DNA from: Endomychus coccineus
Lineage: Eukaryota > Arthropoda > Insecta > Coleoptera > Endomychidae
Direction: 5' to 3'
Assembly (NCBI GenBank): GCA_958510875.1
Contig: OY294068.1
Coordinates: 67,806,633 to 67,870,632 of the forward strand
Length of the DNA: 64,000 bases
Part shown: positions 10,701 through 22,029 of the stretch, piece by piece
How positions within the stretch are numbered: the stretch's first letter is position 1
Layout: the number at the start of each line of letters is the position of its first letter
Translations under genes and position numbers: made by a program
The notes under the pieces: model-generated
What the model saw: the letters and a program-made list of their open reading frames with translations, nothing else
What the model was told of the DNA's origin: nothing
Databases searched by the model: none

Positions 10701-11590
10701 GTGTAGTCAAAATATAAAAATAAAATGGGAGAGTTACTACACACGGAGTGAATATAAGAAATCGTCTTGTTTATGCAACATCTTGAGCAATTTAATTATT
10801 CTTCTATTGTGAATTTTTTTAATTCCTTGTATATAAGCATTACAATACATATAAAATAAATTTTTGTGGGTTATTTGTAACTAATTCCGAATACTCATTG
10901 AGTGTTGTACATATTCTGTTCATCACTTAATCGGATTGTCCATAAATATTAAACAGGTTGGAAATATTCAAGTTTGAGTGATTATTTGCCATTATAACCG
11001 TATCAAATACTAAACACAAGCTACATTAATTGGATATTTCGATTTGTCAATCTTTGTCAAACCCTTCTGAAGAAACTATCCATTCTAGGTAGAGGACATT
11101 GATACATGGCTCGTTTTATTTTATACTGACTAGTTTCCTTAAATAAGTATCATCTCATTAAAAAAAACTGACTTTCTGCTATTTCTGAGTGTTCGACAGC
11201 ACCAATGTTTGTCTTACCAGCATTTAAATCTCAACCGTTTATCAGTATTATTGAGATACTATTAAATTTAATGACATCTATTTTTAGTTAGAATAACTAT
11301 TCAAAATGAAAATTAATAAGTCGGAAAATATCAATTTTAGGTATAGGGAAACTTGAACAAAATTACCTAAAATTGTATCTTATTTAAGATGTTCTATTCG
11401 AAAGGACAACGTCAGGTACGATCGGAAATGCCATCATAATTAAAGTATAGTATAATTTTTACTGTCCATAAGACCATTGATTCAATATGGTACAAGAGAA
11501 GTCAAGAATATACAGGTACCTATGTAAGTGAACACATAATTAAATAGGTAGGTAAACACGTATTTTGGTACAACAAATAAGACAGAAAAG
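10701..11590. other. No gene recognised
   Basis: A/T-rich sequence without recognisable domains; it may include the decayed 3' tail of the preceding LINE. Confidence 0.4.
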
Positions 11591-12160
11591 GAAAATAAAA
11601 AAGAAAAAATGATAAAAAGTAAAATACATGCTCTTGCAAAAGTGTATGAACTCCCTTTTTAAACTGTTTTTAGTTGGCATTATCTTTGAGCGACTTCAGA
11701 AGTTTGTTATGCTCATATATCGTGGACTATATTCATACAGAGACATCTCATGCTGAGGCATCAAGAGGTCTGCTCAGCCTTTAGTAGGATAAGTATGATT
11801 GAAATATTTACTGGGAAAAGAAACAGCATTTATTCTGACGTATATCAAAAGTTGCTTTTTATATACACATGGAAGGAGTAGTAATTGAAATTGTTGGAAG
11901 ATGTTTTTGCATGATATTCTTCTATTTGCTCATACGATACTTCTTACTGCAAGCTTCTGCATTATGAAGAGTCTGTCCGATTTAGATGCATATTCCCAGA
12001 ATATAATGCCATAAGAATATCTTGAATATGACTGTGCATAATAATAGGATACTAGTATGCATCTACTTTTAAGACTGTGCAACCTCTTCAAAGCGTAGCA
12101 GATCATGGTTGATAATTTGCTAAATAACATGTCAATGTGAGCACCCCAATTCAATGCGTT
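11591..12160 (-). pseudogene. Rex1/CR1-like LINE C-terminus
   Basis: The minus frame 12154-11930 reads NWGAHIDMLFSKLSTMICYA, then SYYYAQSYSRYSYGIIFWEY and FIMQKLAVRSIV. These are the thumb and connection segments after the RT of Rex1/CR1-like insect LINEs. In other frames down to about 11590 come LYEYSPRYMS, NKLLKSLKDNAN and KQFKKGVHTLLQEHVFY, the expected C-terminus. Stops and frameshifts interrupt it. The RT palm is absent, which fits a 5'-truncated insertion. Confidence 0.75.
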
Positions 12161-12542
12161 ATCTATACATTGATTTATTCAATGACATCGATCTCATTCC
12201 TCTAAGTTTACAGTCAAATGATCAGTAGATATCCTCGTTTAAGGAAAAATACCTCTAATAGACGGTCAGAAAGAATCAAACTGTATATCATAATCAGGTC
12301 ATTCACGCATTTATGCTATTAATAGTATGATAATTTTTTCGAAGTTTACTTGGTGTAAATTCATTGAACATATTAAAATCGGGACAAAACAGCAATTTAC
12401 ACTTTGGTAACAATATATTAAATATTAAGAGTACAAATGAATGTATTTGCTTGGGAGTATATCGAAATTCGAGAGTTTGAATTCGTATTTCAGCAACAGT
12501 GTTGCCAATAGAAAAGTTTTCTAATATCAATGTGTTATATTC
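12161..12542. other. No gene recognised
   Basis: No domain or repeat was recognised here. Confidence 0.35.
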
Positions 12543-13999
12543 ACTTAATGCTTTTATATATAAATTCTCGGAAAATAGGTCACATTAACACATCTGGTTA
12601 TTATTTTCGTCGTCAGATACGTTTCGGTCCCACGACCATCATAAGAAGACTAATTGTATCAAGTACAAATAGTCCTTATCGCACTTATTTTAATTGAAAA
12701 TACCCCGTAGCCGAAACGAACAGCAAAACGAGTAATCGAATTTGTAACACAATAATCATTTAAGTAGAAGAATATGTATCATGAAACCACTGCATGGCAA
12801 TCTATCTCTAGCAATCGAAGTCATCCAATGCGTGTTTTTGTTCGTTTAGGCGATGTGGTAATTTATGATTGAAATTAATGCGATAAGGACGCTTTGTGCT
12901 TGATACAATTAATTTAAAGAATTCCCGTTTTAGACAGGGATACGACTTCTGGTGATGCTCGTGAGACCGAAACGTATGTAAATTGAAACCATTGAAAATT
13001 CCTACATGCGTCTTTATAATATTAAAAGTATATTTTAGGTAGAATGCTGAAATAGCAATATTTCTAATAAGGTCAGAAAACCTGTTCACATTACCTCATA
13101 AATCTTTAACATCTGATTCGAAAGTGGATACTTGAGCGTTATATTTTGGTTTCAGTCTTATTCAAACATTGTTTGAGATGACTTCGAAAATTATGAGTAG
13201 ATTGATATGCAGTGTTTTTCTAATACATATTTATATACTTGAAACATTAATGTGTTACAATTTCGATTAATCGTATTGTGCTTGATAAAATTAGCTTCAA
13301 GAAATCACGTCACATCACGGTCTTGTTAATTTGGGGCCGTTTCTTGCCCCGTGCGACCTGCGCCAGTTGTAATAAAATGTTTTTGGCTATGGGCCGCTAG
13401 CTTTTACCCGCTTCGTGTATATTTTAGTCGCGAGAAAATTACCTTTGGTACGTCGCACGTTAGACGCGCGTAGTGGAGATCTGAGAATAGCTCAAACTGT
13501 TTTAATTAAATTTTCCTATTTAATGGACATTTATTGAAAAAAGAAGGGCCGTCGGGCACGGTCCGATACTAAATCTAACTACATGGAGCGAAAACGGCCC
13601 GCGAAAAGTCGTCGTAAAGCCGTATTAGGTACAACTAGTTTGCACTTTTCTAATTCGCGTGCTACGGGCTTCTCACATGAACGTCATTCGATTTACGGAA
13701 AATTAACTATTCCAAAACAGTTTTTGACCCGGATTGTGGCTATCATGACCTCTGAAAAGGTTCAAAGTTCACATAATTATTTCATAATTTGTAGTTCATT
13801 ATTGTTTTACAACTGAAATAAATAGGTATGTAATTTGTAGGTTATTGATAATGTCAGTGTGACAGTGACATAATTATTTCAAACGTAAAGTAAGACACAC
13901 GTTTTAGATTCCACAACCACCCTTGACCAAAATAATTTTTGATATCCCGGTATGTATAATTCATGCCTGGATCGAGAATCATTATTAACTTGATGCTTT
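12543..13999. mobile_element. PLE-A copy 3: inverted dimer, split by repeat B
   Basis: Left part 12555-12976 is a PLE-A end in minus orientation facing one in plus orientation, with hairpins at 12620-12650 (minus) and 12948-12976 (plus). From 12985 the sequence switches to PLE-A 3' untranslated sequence in plus orientation, matching the reverse complement of 5070-5209. It continues to about 13312 and resumes at 13950-13987 with the PLE terminal box (ATTCATGCCTGGATC). In between, 13313-13949 is repeat B. ACTTAATGCTTT (12543-12554) and ACTTGATGCTTT (13988-13999) differ at one base and look like a 12-bp target duplication. Confidence 0.7.
13313..13949. mobile_element. Repeat B copy 1, left-truncated
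   Basis: This GC-richer block matches the right part of the element at 28892-29898. It shares the GGGGCCGTTT box, the CGTCGCACGTTAGACGCGCG box, and the right TIR at 13884-13949 ending GATATCCCGG. The left TIR and roughly 340 bp of core are missing. It interrupts PLE-A copy 3 and therefore arrived later or was exchanged in. The frame at 13583-13816 is not conserved in the other copies. Confidence 0.75.
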
Positions 14000-15297
14000 C
14001 GTGTTTTGTGATTACACTCTCTGTATCCGTGTTGAGTTATTCTCTGAACAAACAGTGGTATCCACAGAATGCTTCATTACTCATTTTAAATATAAGTAGG
14101 ACAATAATTTTTAATAACATTTGGGTTTTACTGATTTTTTGATATCCGATTAGTTTGCACTTCATTTCAATAAATAATAAATGTTAACAGATAAGAATAT
14201 TGTTGGATATTTTACTAATTACCATGTTGCTGAAATAAAATTGGGAAATCGGTGATTATCCTGAGATTAACGCCAATAAATGAAGATTTATGCATTTCAA
14301 AGTCGTTAAAAGTGATAAAATTTCAATTCTTATTTAGACAGTTCAAATCTATTCCGCCACTCGGTCTTATATATTTGTACTTCATCGCCCAATGTATGAA
14401 GAAATAATTTCAAGAGAAAGACTTAATTAGTTTTTGATTCCGCATTTGACTTACAGTTATGAAGGTGAGGCTCGTTTATTCCATTCTATGCCAGCCCGTA
14501 TCTGTATATTTTAGGAATGTGTAATTTGTATCCTTTATAAGTGGATAAATTCAACGCCATAAAAAGAACTCGTATACTAAGAGAACAAAACCGTTGAACA
14601 AGTAACAACGAAACTTGAGATAATATTACAAGAGAGGAAAGGTAAGGGACATGAGCGGTATCGGAAAAATTTTTAAATACACTTACAATAACAAGCCGAC
14701 AATAATAATTTACCTTCTAATTTCTCGTAGAGTTCCTGGAAGGTCAGGTGTATAATCACAGTTAAGAGCAACGCATATAGTATGGTGGCTTTGGTATTTG
14801 TTCGAAGAGTGATAGAAACATGGCAACAATGTATACCCTGCGGGAGGGTATCCTAGTTTACCCGGGGCGACTACCTGAGCTCTGCGTTCCTGGCGTGACC
14901 GAGCGTTCGAGTCTCCATGTATAAATTACAACTTCTGAGCCGACCAGTATTTCTATTGTGTGATGCTGTGTATCTACGTTTATTTGCAGCTATAGAATAA
15001 ACACTCCCATTTCAATATTTTACGATTTATTTTATTAATTTGATATTTATCTTGAGACACTTATCAGCGACACCAATAAATACGTATATACAGCTATCCG
15101 CTCCATGTGGGTCTCACCTTTGGCGTAATTATTACGGATTCAAATATAGAATGAGAATTCTTATATTGATATATTAACGTTTTCTCTTGAAATGTTATAT
15201 AAAACGGTATGATCTGTTGAGGCCACAATAATTTGTTTTCATACAAGAACAACACTTTTCAGATTTTCAGGAAAGCTTTCCTTCAATTTAAAATGTA
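14000..15297. other. No gene; GC-rich patch at 14820-14960
   Basis: Mostly A/T-rich with no domain. Positions 14835-14920 are GC-rich, with a small hairpin (CCCTGCGGGAGGG) and a box-B-like GCGTTCGAGTCTCC at 14903-14916 but no clear box A. An AATAAA lies at 14996. It could be a SINE or LTR relic; I cannot decide. Confidence 0.35.
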
Positions 15298-15336
15298 GAT
15301 ATCTTTAACTTGATTATGATTGTCGACTCAGGTATG

Positions 15337-15339
<3 letters not shown>

Positions 15340-15387
<48 letters not shown>
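15340..15387. repeat. (TA)n microsatellite
   Basis: About 24 uninterrupted TA units inside the left end of PLE-A copy 4, at the point where other copies have only TATATATA. It is therefore an expansion of element sequence. Confidence 0.95.
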
Positions 15388-15388
<1 letters not shown>

Positions 15389-15766
15389 CATATATATATA
15401 TAACACATATGCCTATTATTTTCGTCCTTACGTACGTTTTCTCACGACCATCATCAGAAAACGTATCAATGTCTAAAACAGGATTTCTTAAGACTAATTG
15501 TATCATCACAAGGCAACCTTATAGCACCAATTTCAATTAAAAATGCTCAAGTCGCCGAAACGAACAGAAACACGAGTAACAGAAATTGTAAGACACCAAT
15601 GTTTCAAGTATTTGAATGTGTATCGAGAATCCACTGCTAAGTAATTTCTTATAAAGTACGAAGTCATATCAAGCAGTGTTTCTGTTCGTTTCGGCGACAT
15701 GGGTATTTCAAATTGAAAGCGGTACGATATGACGCTATGTGCTATCATGATTAGTTTTAAGAAATT

Positions 15767-17016
15767 CCGTTTTAGATATTGTAGACCAGAGATTTTTGCC
15801 TGCATTTTCCGGGCCTTAGCAATGTTTCGATTGATTCTTATGTATTTTTTGCCGTAGGATACGATTATCGTTACTCGTACTTTGTAAGAGTTGTGCTTCT
15901 TTTTTAATTTTACAATTTGTCTCTACCTTTTTAAATTTTTCTTTATATCTCATTTCTTGAGCATTATGCACGTGATAGTTTTTTCTTCCTTACTTAATTA
16001 TCTTCAAAATGACATCTCGTGCGATATCTCAAGTGCCATTGTTAACCTGCAAATTGCGTTGAAAGTTGAAATTCTCAGAGTATGTTGCTATTACTAATAT
16101 AAATAGATGCACCAAATTTCAAAACAATCGTTCATAAAATTTTTGAGTTATTAACGACCATATATTTTTTCAAAATTTAGTTGCATAATGCGCCAAAGTT
16201 GCTGTGATCATGTGATTTTGATCCAACTGGTCTCCAAAATTCAGAAAAAACTATTCAAATTTAACACCCTGTTGGAAGTTTTGGAAAAAATTTAATTAGA
16301 ACCGATTTTATAACGATTTGTTCAACACTAGTAGTTCTATACATACGTATAAAACTATATAACTACTAGTGTTAAACAAATCGTTATAAAATCGGTTCTA
16401 ATCAACAAATTCCAACGGGATATCAAATTTGAATATTTTTTTGAATTTTTGAGACCAGTTCGTCATAATCAGACAATCACAGCAACTTTGGCGCATTATG
16501 CAACTAAACTTCCAAAAAATTTTTGATCGTTAATAACTCTAAAAGTTAAAAAGCGATCGTTTTGAACTTATTTATATTAGTAATAGCAACATTTACTGAG
16601 AATTTCAAGCTCCTAGGTATTTCAATTGTTGAGATATTGAATGTTGAAAAAAAACCCAGCTTTTTCATTTTCAACGTAATTTGCAGGTTAACAATGGCAC
16701 TTGGGATATTGCACCAGATCTCATTTTGAAGATGATTATTAAGTAAGGAACAAAAAACTATGAGGTTTATAATGCTACAAATGCACAGGAAAGGAGAAAT
16801 AAAGGAAAATGTTAAAAAAAGTAATTTTTTTTCACAAATTGTTAAATTAAAAAATGAAGCACAACTTTTACAAAATACGGGTAACGATAATCGTATCCTA
16901 CTGCAAAAAATACATAAGAATCAATCAAAACATTGCTACCGCCCGGAAAATGCACGTTTTCACATTATTTCGTCCCCGCCGTCTGGTCTGTTGATTACGT
17001 CTAAAACAGGAGAAAC
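15767..17016. repeat. 1.2-kb imperfect palindrome
   Basis: Sequence reads out from a centre near 16346, where CACTAGTAGTT faces AACTACTAGTG across a 22-bp loop. Matching pairs include CGCCAAAGTTGCTGTGA (about 16191) with its complement near 16480, TGTTAACCTGCAAATT (about 16039) near 16680, and TTTCCGGGC (15807) with GCCCGGAAA (about 16942). The outer ends are GTTTTAGA and TCTAAAAC. Both arms have drifted, with small indels. Neither arm has a recognised coding domain. It resembles a fold-back element inserted in PLE-A. Confidence 0.85.
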
Positions 17017-17100
17017 CGAAACGTACGTAAAGACGAAAATAATTAGCATATGTGTTAGTGTGACCTATTTCCAGAGAATATATATATGATATGTTTAACT

Positions 17101-19094
17101 ATGAATGTCAGGAGCTCAAATTTTTTTTGAATCAATAGAAATATTCAAGCTCCAGTCAATGTACACTTATTGAATTGAATCCTCATTTAATGTTCTACAA
17201 GCAGATGTTACGAAATTATTTTTAAGTGATTTTATTCGTATTTTTCAGTTTTGTTCATCTTAATTGTAAGGAAGATATATTGTATTCTCAAAAATGTATG
17301 TTTCAATAAGTTAGTTTTTCCAAATAAATTCGCTCTAAATACATCTATTTTGAATCTTCCTTGTTGTGTCTAAGTTCTCCAAAATTAAGTGTTAGAAAAC
17401 GTTTAATAAACTTAAGGGTATGTAACAAAGTAAATTCATTTTGGGAATTGGATATAACGAAAATCATAACTTAAAAATCAAAAATAATTCGATAGCAAAA
17501 GAGTGTGGCACTAAAAATTACCCATACCCATGGCCTTATTCCCAAATTAATTAAGAACTCGCTAGTATAATAATTTGACTAATATTTGAAGCTTGTGATT
17601 AATTTTTCGTAGGTCAGGTTTAGTTAAGTAATTTTGAACCCCAACATTTTTAAGTCGTTGTTCATTGAGTTACCTTAAATTACTATGGACTACGATATTT
17701 TCTCTATTTAAATTGTTAGCAGTTGAATATTGATGAGATTAAATTTATGAAATTGTGTATCATAAAGATAAAATACGGTCTGTTACAGTTTGTATTTCTT
17801 CAAATATCTGCACCAACCTTGCCTCATCCACTTCGTTGCGCAGGTTGAAGAATTTCATTTGATCTATTATAACGATAGAAAACAGGTGAAACATTGGCAA
17901 TTGTTCTGACCCTAATATATAATTAGGACACGATATAAAGACCTGAATTTGACGAGCAGAATAACATTTTAAGCAAAATTTGACAGGTTCCTAAACGATA
18001 ATGAACCTTGTTGGTATTGGAAACCCCTGCTCGAGAAAAGATATGGTGATGATATAGATTGAAAGAGAAACCGTTTCTGTCTTATTCGAGGGATTGTTGT
18101 TGAGGTCCATCTTTTTTTATTTCAACTGAGATTTTGGGAGCCATCAATTACTAGAGTAACATAATGTCATGTCGGTAGATTAAATTTAACTCATTTGAAT
18201 TTGCTCTCCTTTCCCCAAGTTTCACTGGTAACATTTGTCCCCCAGGAATGGAAGATGAATCGAACTGTACAAATCACACACAAAAAATTGAAAATGATTC
18301 ACTCCGTCATTCTCGGAATAGCACTATACCAATTTCTTATTACAAATAGTTAAAAAACTTTAAACACATCCTTCTTACACTTCCAAATTCTTGTTACATT
18401 TTCGAACTTTTGTGTCATGATTTTGTTGACTTTTCTTCCCGAAAAGATTCTTTCAAACTATGTATTCTTTCCAATCAGTTGCATTAGATAATTGATGATT
18501 GAAATCGAAAGTTACAAATGATAAAATTATGTTTTTCATGTCATGAAGATCGATCATGGTAATAATATATTAATGATGCCGATTATATTAAGGATATTGA
18601 TCTGAACTTATGAAGGAATGCTTTTCTATTCCGTTTTCTAATTAACCTACAGGTAATTATTCGTCTACATTCTTTCATCAATATTAATCAGGTCAGCGTG
18701 AATCTCATTATATTAAAATTGCATATTTTTTTACAATCATTTCCAATCATTCTTTCAAAGAATCAGAATCAGTAGAGACGTAAGTAATAAAGATGTTTCC
18801 GCACTTTTGTACTTTGGGATTAGATGATCATGAAATTTTGATTTCATTGTAGCTTTTGCCGTTCAATCACTTTTTGACATACATTACGTTTAGCTGGAAT
18901 GGAACTTTCTTTGTTTCATAACTGTATTCTTAGGTATGAGAGGAACGAATTTATCCATGGTACAAAGGATGTAGTTAGTAGTAACCAGTCTAAGAGAAGA
19001 ATAAATGATGAGGATCCGGCATTTTGTTCTTCCTTTTTCAGGAGGGTGCATTGCTTTTGCTTTCTGATACTTCTTCTGTCAGATTTTTTTTCTA
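17101..19094. other. No gene recognised
   Basis: Nothing supportable found. Frames near 18899-19164 on both strands overlap the decayed end of the next LINE fragment. Confidence 0.4.
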
Positions 19095-19445
19095 TACTTT
19101 GACTGCGATGTTCGAAGAACGTCGTGTCAGCCAGCAGTGGAATGTTGGTGGAGGAAATAGGCATTGGGTTTGGAGGTTATATGCATAGGGAAATACCCCA
19201 TTAGTTCGCCTTCGATTGGAAAATTAATTCTGGTAGGAATAAGTTCGGCAGGTCTCGAGCTTGACAATAAAGAGCTTGAGCTCATCTAATCCGCCTATCA
19301 GGAATGTCTCGTGGTGAAGTAGCAGACAAGATTTCTGATGAAAACCGACCAAGGTGTCTATAGAAAAGAGACAGATCGCCCATCTTTCTACAATGCTCTT
19401 GAGAGGTCAATGATTTCGTAAGTATGACATCATCAATCAGTTAGT
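19095..19445 (-). pseudogene. CR1/Jockey-group LINE C-terminal fragment
   Basis: The minus strand gives LTD-DDVILTKSLTSQEHCRKM, GDLSLFYRHLGRFSSEIL, SATSPRDIP and further on SSNIAVKV, in shifting frames. These are the counterparts of SLEHRRKVGDLSRFYRFF in the LINE at 9926-10700. It is the post-RT region of the same family, 5'-truncated and interrupted by stops. Confidence 0.7.
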
Positions 19446-19564
19446 AAAGGACTCAACACTGGATTGAGTACCACCAGTGAAAGATATATTGCAAACATCT
19501 TAAGACATGAAACTGCAGTGGCTAATCCGTAGTAGTGCATCGTCAGAGTCGGATGTAGTCACCG

Positions 19565-20605
19565 ATAAAGAGATAAAGAAATACGCAAGTAACTAGAATT
19601 ACTTGGATATTCATAATTATAACATTACGTTACATCCCATTATTGATTATTATCAATTTATTTTATAGAATCAACCCTTAAAACAAGGTCATAATTACAT
19701 TCTCACTATCATGGGTAAAATTGTATTGCATATATTTTCACCTACTTCTGCATTTCTGAGCTTAGTCAATTAATATTGAGAAGAATATCGAAACATGTAA
19801 CGTTAGCCGAAAAAAATGTGACCCCCGTATATATTATAGTAGTAAGTTGTAATAGCTATAGAACTGTTCCTGGTTGAACAATGTTGAGAGAGTGAGATAT
19901 AGGTAGATAGAGAGAAAGAGCGCAATATTCCGTTGATGAACATATTTTTGCAAGTACCTATACGATAAAATAATTATGAGAAAACAACACTCGTTACTAG
20001 ATACGGAATGTAACAAGGCAATATATTATTAAACTTCGGTAGCCCAGTCAAATTAGACAAACAATAGCCAAAATAAAGAAAGAAGTCGAGTCGCTGGGTT
20101 TTCTCTTCAAAGAAGTGTAGTTGTTGGTATCAGAAAACATATGTTACCAACGCGGATGCTCGTGAATTCGTCTGTTTTTTTTACCAAAAAACCTTGGATA
20201 TCTCGAATACTATGCATTTCCGGAGGAAAATTTCAAAAGCACCAAGCTCATTTCTGTAGAATTGAGATTTCTTTAAAAATAAAACTTAAAAACGTAAAAA
20301 ATTTTATTCAAAAATAAAAAATATATATCTCTCAACTCGGGCGCGGCCCCCGCTCTGGTAGCATATGTTTTCTGACACCGTAAACGACAATTTTCCGAAG
20401 ATAAAGATATAAAGAGATGAACAAAACTTAATATTCATTTGATATTCATAATTACAACATTACGATTATACATCTCATTATTGATTTTTATCAATTGACC
20501 AACAAGTTTTTTGCAAGTATGCGACAACACAATTGTGAAAAATATATTCTTTGTTGCTAGATACGAAATGTAACATCGTAATATATTATTAGGCTACGCG
20601 AAATA
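19565..20605 (+). repeat. Diverged direct duplication around a MITE
   Basis: The block 19565-20035 and the block 20395-20605 share GATAAAGA-ATAAAGA, GATATTCATAATTA-AACATTACG, CATTATTGAT-TTATCAATT and GAAATGTAACA-CG-AATATATTATTA in the same order. The first copy is longer because of extra sequence near 19670-19990. The TIR element at 20126-20379 lies between the copies. No coding content was seen. Confidence 0.6.
20126..20379. mobile_element. MITE with 24-bp TIRs
   Basis: Left terminus GGTATCAGAAAACATATG plus TTACCA (20126-20149). The right terminus (20356-20379) is its inverse with two mismatches. Total length is 254 bp, non-coding, and GC-rich near the right end. The flanks (TTGTT / GTAAA) show no convincing target duplication, so the superfamily is undetermined. 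Confidence 0.6.
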
Positions 20606-20889
20606 TTTGTATAATGTACTGATGTTGTTAGAGATGAGCGTCATCCAATTTTCCCACTTTTCACATTGGCATATAAGTTTTAATGAATATTGGTTTAGGG
20701 AAGTTTGAAAAGGAATATTTCGAGTTTATAGATTACATTGAATAAAACAATGGATGAAAATCATGGGAGAATAGAATGTGGTCTAAAATCAGTTAAAACG
20801 TGATTGTTATACTTTTCAACAAAATCTTCATGTTAAGTTAAATGATGATACAAAAAAAAATGGATCACTTATTTTAAAGATAATTAGAA

Positions 20890-21143
20890 ACATTTCCGCA
20901 ATTGGGATGGTCAATACATACGTCATCGTCTTCTTCAGTGCCATTCTCGTGGTGTTCCTCTTCCATAAGGACAAATCCGACGTCATTGTTATTGTTTTTA
21001 TTACTTAGATCCGGCGTACCATCTCTCCTGTCAATATCAATGTCATTAACGGATACGATCGTCCTCCGCTTAGCTCTGGGACTGAGCAGATCAACGGTCA
21101 GCTGATCACTGGCTAGGGAATCCGGGGAGTCCGGATTGTTCAT
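20890..21143 (-). CDS. Candidate host exon, acidic N-terminus
   Basis: Unlike the rest of the window this frame has protein-like composition. It starts MNNPDSPDSLASDQLTVDLL, then shows SPRAKRRTIVSVNDIDIDRR (a basic patch and a possible phosphorylation site), a short N-run, and an acidic stretch EEEHHENGTEEDDD before CIDHPNC. The ATG at 21143 has a good insect start context (AAACAATG). The open frame ends at 20874, and splicing near 20890 is possible, so this would be the first coding exon. I do not recognise the family. It could be the disordered cytoplasmic N-terminus of a membrane or regulatory protein. No downstream exon is identified within the window. Confidence 0.4.
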
Positions 21144-21179
21144 TGTTTACTATAGTTAGATATAAATATTAACACTCAA

Positions 21180-21480
21180 CTCACTAATTAAGGCACATCT
21201 TATGGCAAGAACTTGACTAGTCAGAAGGCTTCGGGCTAACTGACGTTCAACTTGCCGCAAGCAAGTGACCATTCCGCCGAGGGGGAGGGGAAACAGAATC
21301 TTACCTCCTCTCCGTGAAGACATCCGTCGTATACTCGTATAAGCTTTAATCTTTAATCAGGTTGCCTCAATAGCCGAGATCAAGAAGGCGACGTTAAGAA
21401 AGTTCCAATACGGAGATTAATTTATGCTGCGGACGTTTGATTTTTGAATGGCCGGCATGTTGACGAGGAAGTGCGATTCA
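21180..21480 (-). promoter_or_regulatory. GC-rich putative promoter/5' UTR exon
   Basis: This segment lies immediately upstream (minus strand) of the candidate exon. It is GC-rich, with a CCCCTCCCCCTCGG run near 21280-21293. On the minus strand GGAGAGGAG is followed by GTAAGA at about 21304, a near-consensus splice donor. An acceptor-like TATCTAACTATAG precedes the ATG (about 21150). One reading is a non-coding first exon ending at about 21305, a 150-bp intron, then the coding exon. No RNA evidence is available. Confidence 0.35.
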
Positions 21481-21489
21481 TTAAAATGT

Positions 21490-22029
21490 GATCTGTCATT
21501 TAGATTTACATATTCACACATAAATTATTGTTTTTATGTAAGTATTTCTGTTCATTATTATGACTATTATTGATGAGAAACTATATTTATTCCGTGTCCT
21601 TTACTTCTGCATGAATTACATTAAGAAATTAATCAAAATCGAACTCCAATAATAATAATTTTCTGATCAAAACTGATACTTAGGTGAACTCCTTCTTTTG
21701 GAGACAATGAATATGATAATGGCATAAGTGAATTAAAATTAATAATAAACACTAAGGTGAATAATATAATAGAGAAACGATTTGAAAATGAGAAATTATG
21801 AGAAAATACTGGATACAACTTTTGCCAATAAATTCATAATGCGAATACATTGATGAAAATGTATTAAAAAATAACACAAAAACATGCATGGAGTTCACGA
21901 CTATGTTGCATTTAAACCCTTCATGAATAGGCAAGTTGTAGAATATTCTTTGCGACATAGTTGAAAGGGGTTTTGAATGCACCAAAGAATGGTGCCCATC
22001 AATGGGACCTCATCAAAATCGCCATCGGA
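21490..22029. other. No gene recognised
   Basis: A/T-rich; the overlapping minus-strand frames here have no recognisable domain. Confidence 0.35.

Larger units (their letters stand above)
15298..17100. mobile_element. PLE-A copy 4: dimer containing a large palindrome
   Basis: Starts with a PLE-A left end (15311 on), including a long TA repeat, the minus-strand hairpin near 15432-15462, and the two inverted internal arms (to about 15766). It ends with the plus-strand terminal box at 17018-17087 (CCGAAACGTACG, GTGTTAGTGTGACC). Between them lies a 1.2-kb palindrome. GATATCTTTAACT (15298-15310) and GATATGTTTAACT (17088-17100) match at 12 of 13 bases and look like the target duplication of the whole composite. 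Confidence 0.7.

Noticed and set aside
14820..14960. LTR-like segment with TATA and AATAAA
   Set aside because: No second copy, no primer-binding site and no TG...CA borders were found in the window.
15310..15540. Plus-strand frame through the TA repeat (runs of Ile-Tyr)
   Set aside because: It is a translation of the (TA)n microsatellite and PLE-A terminal sequence.
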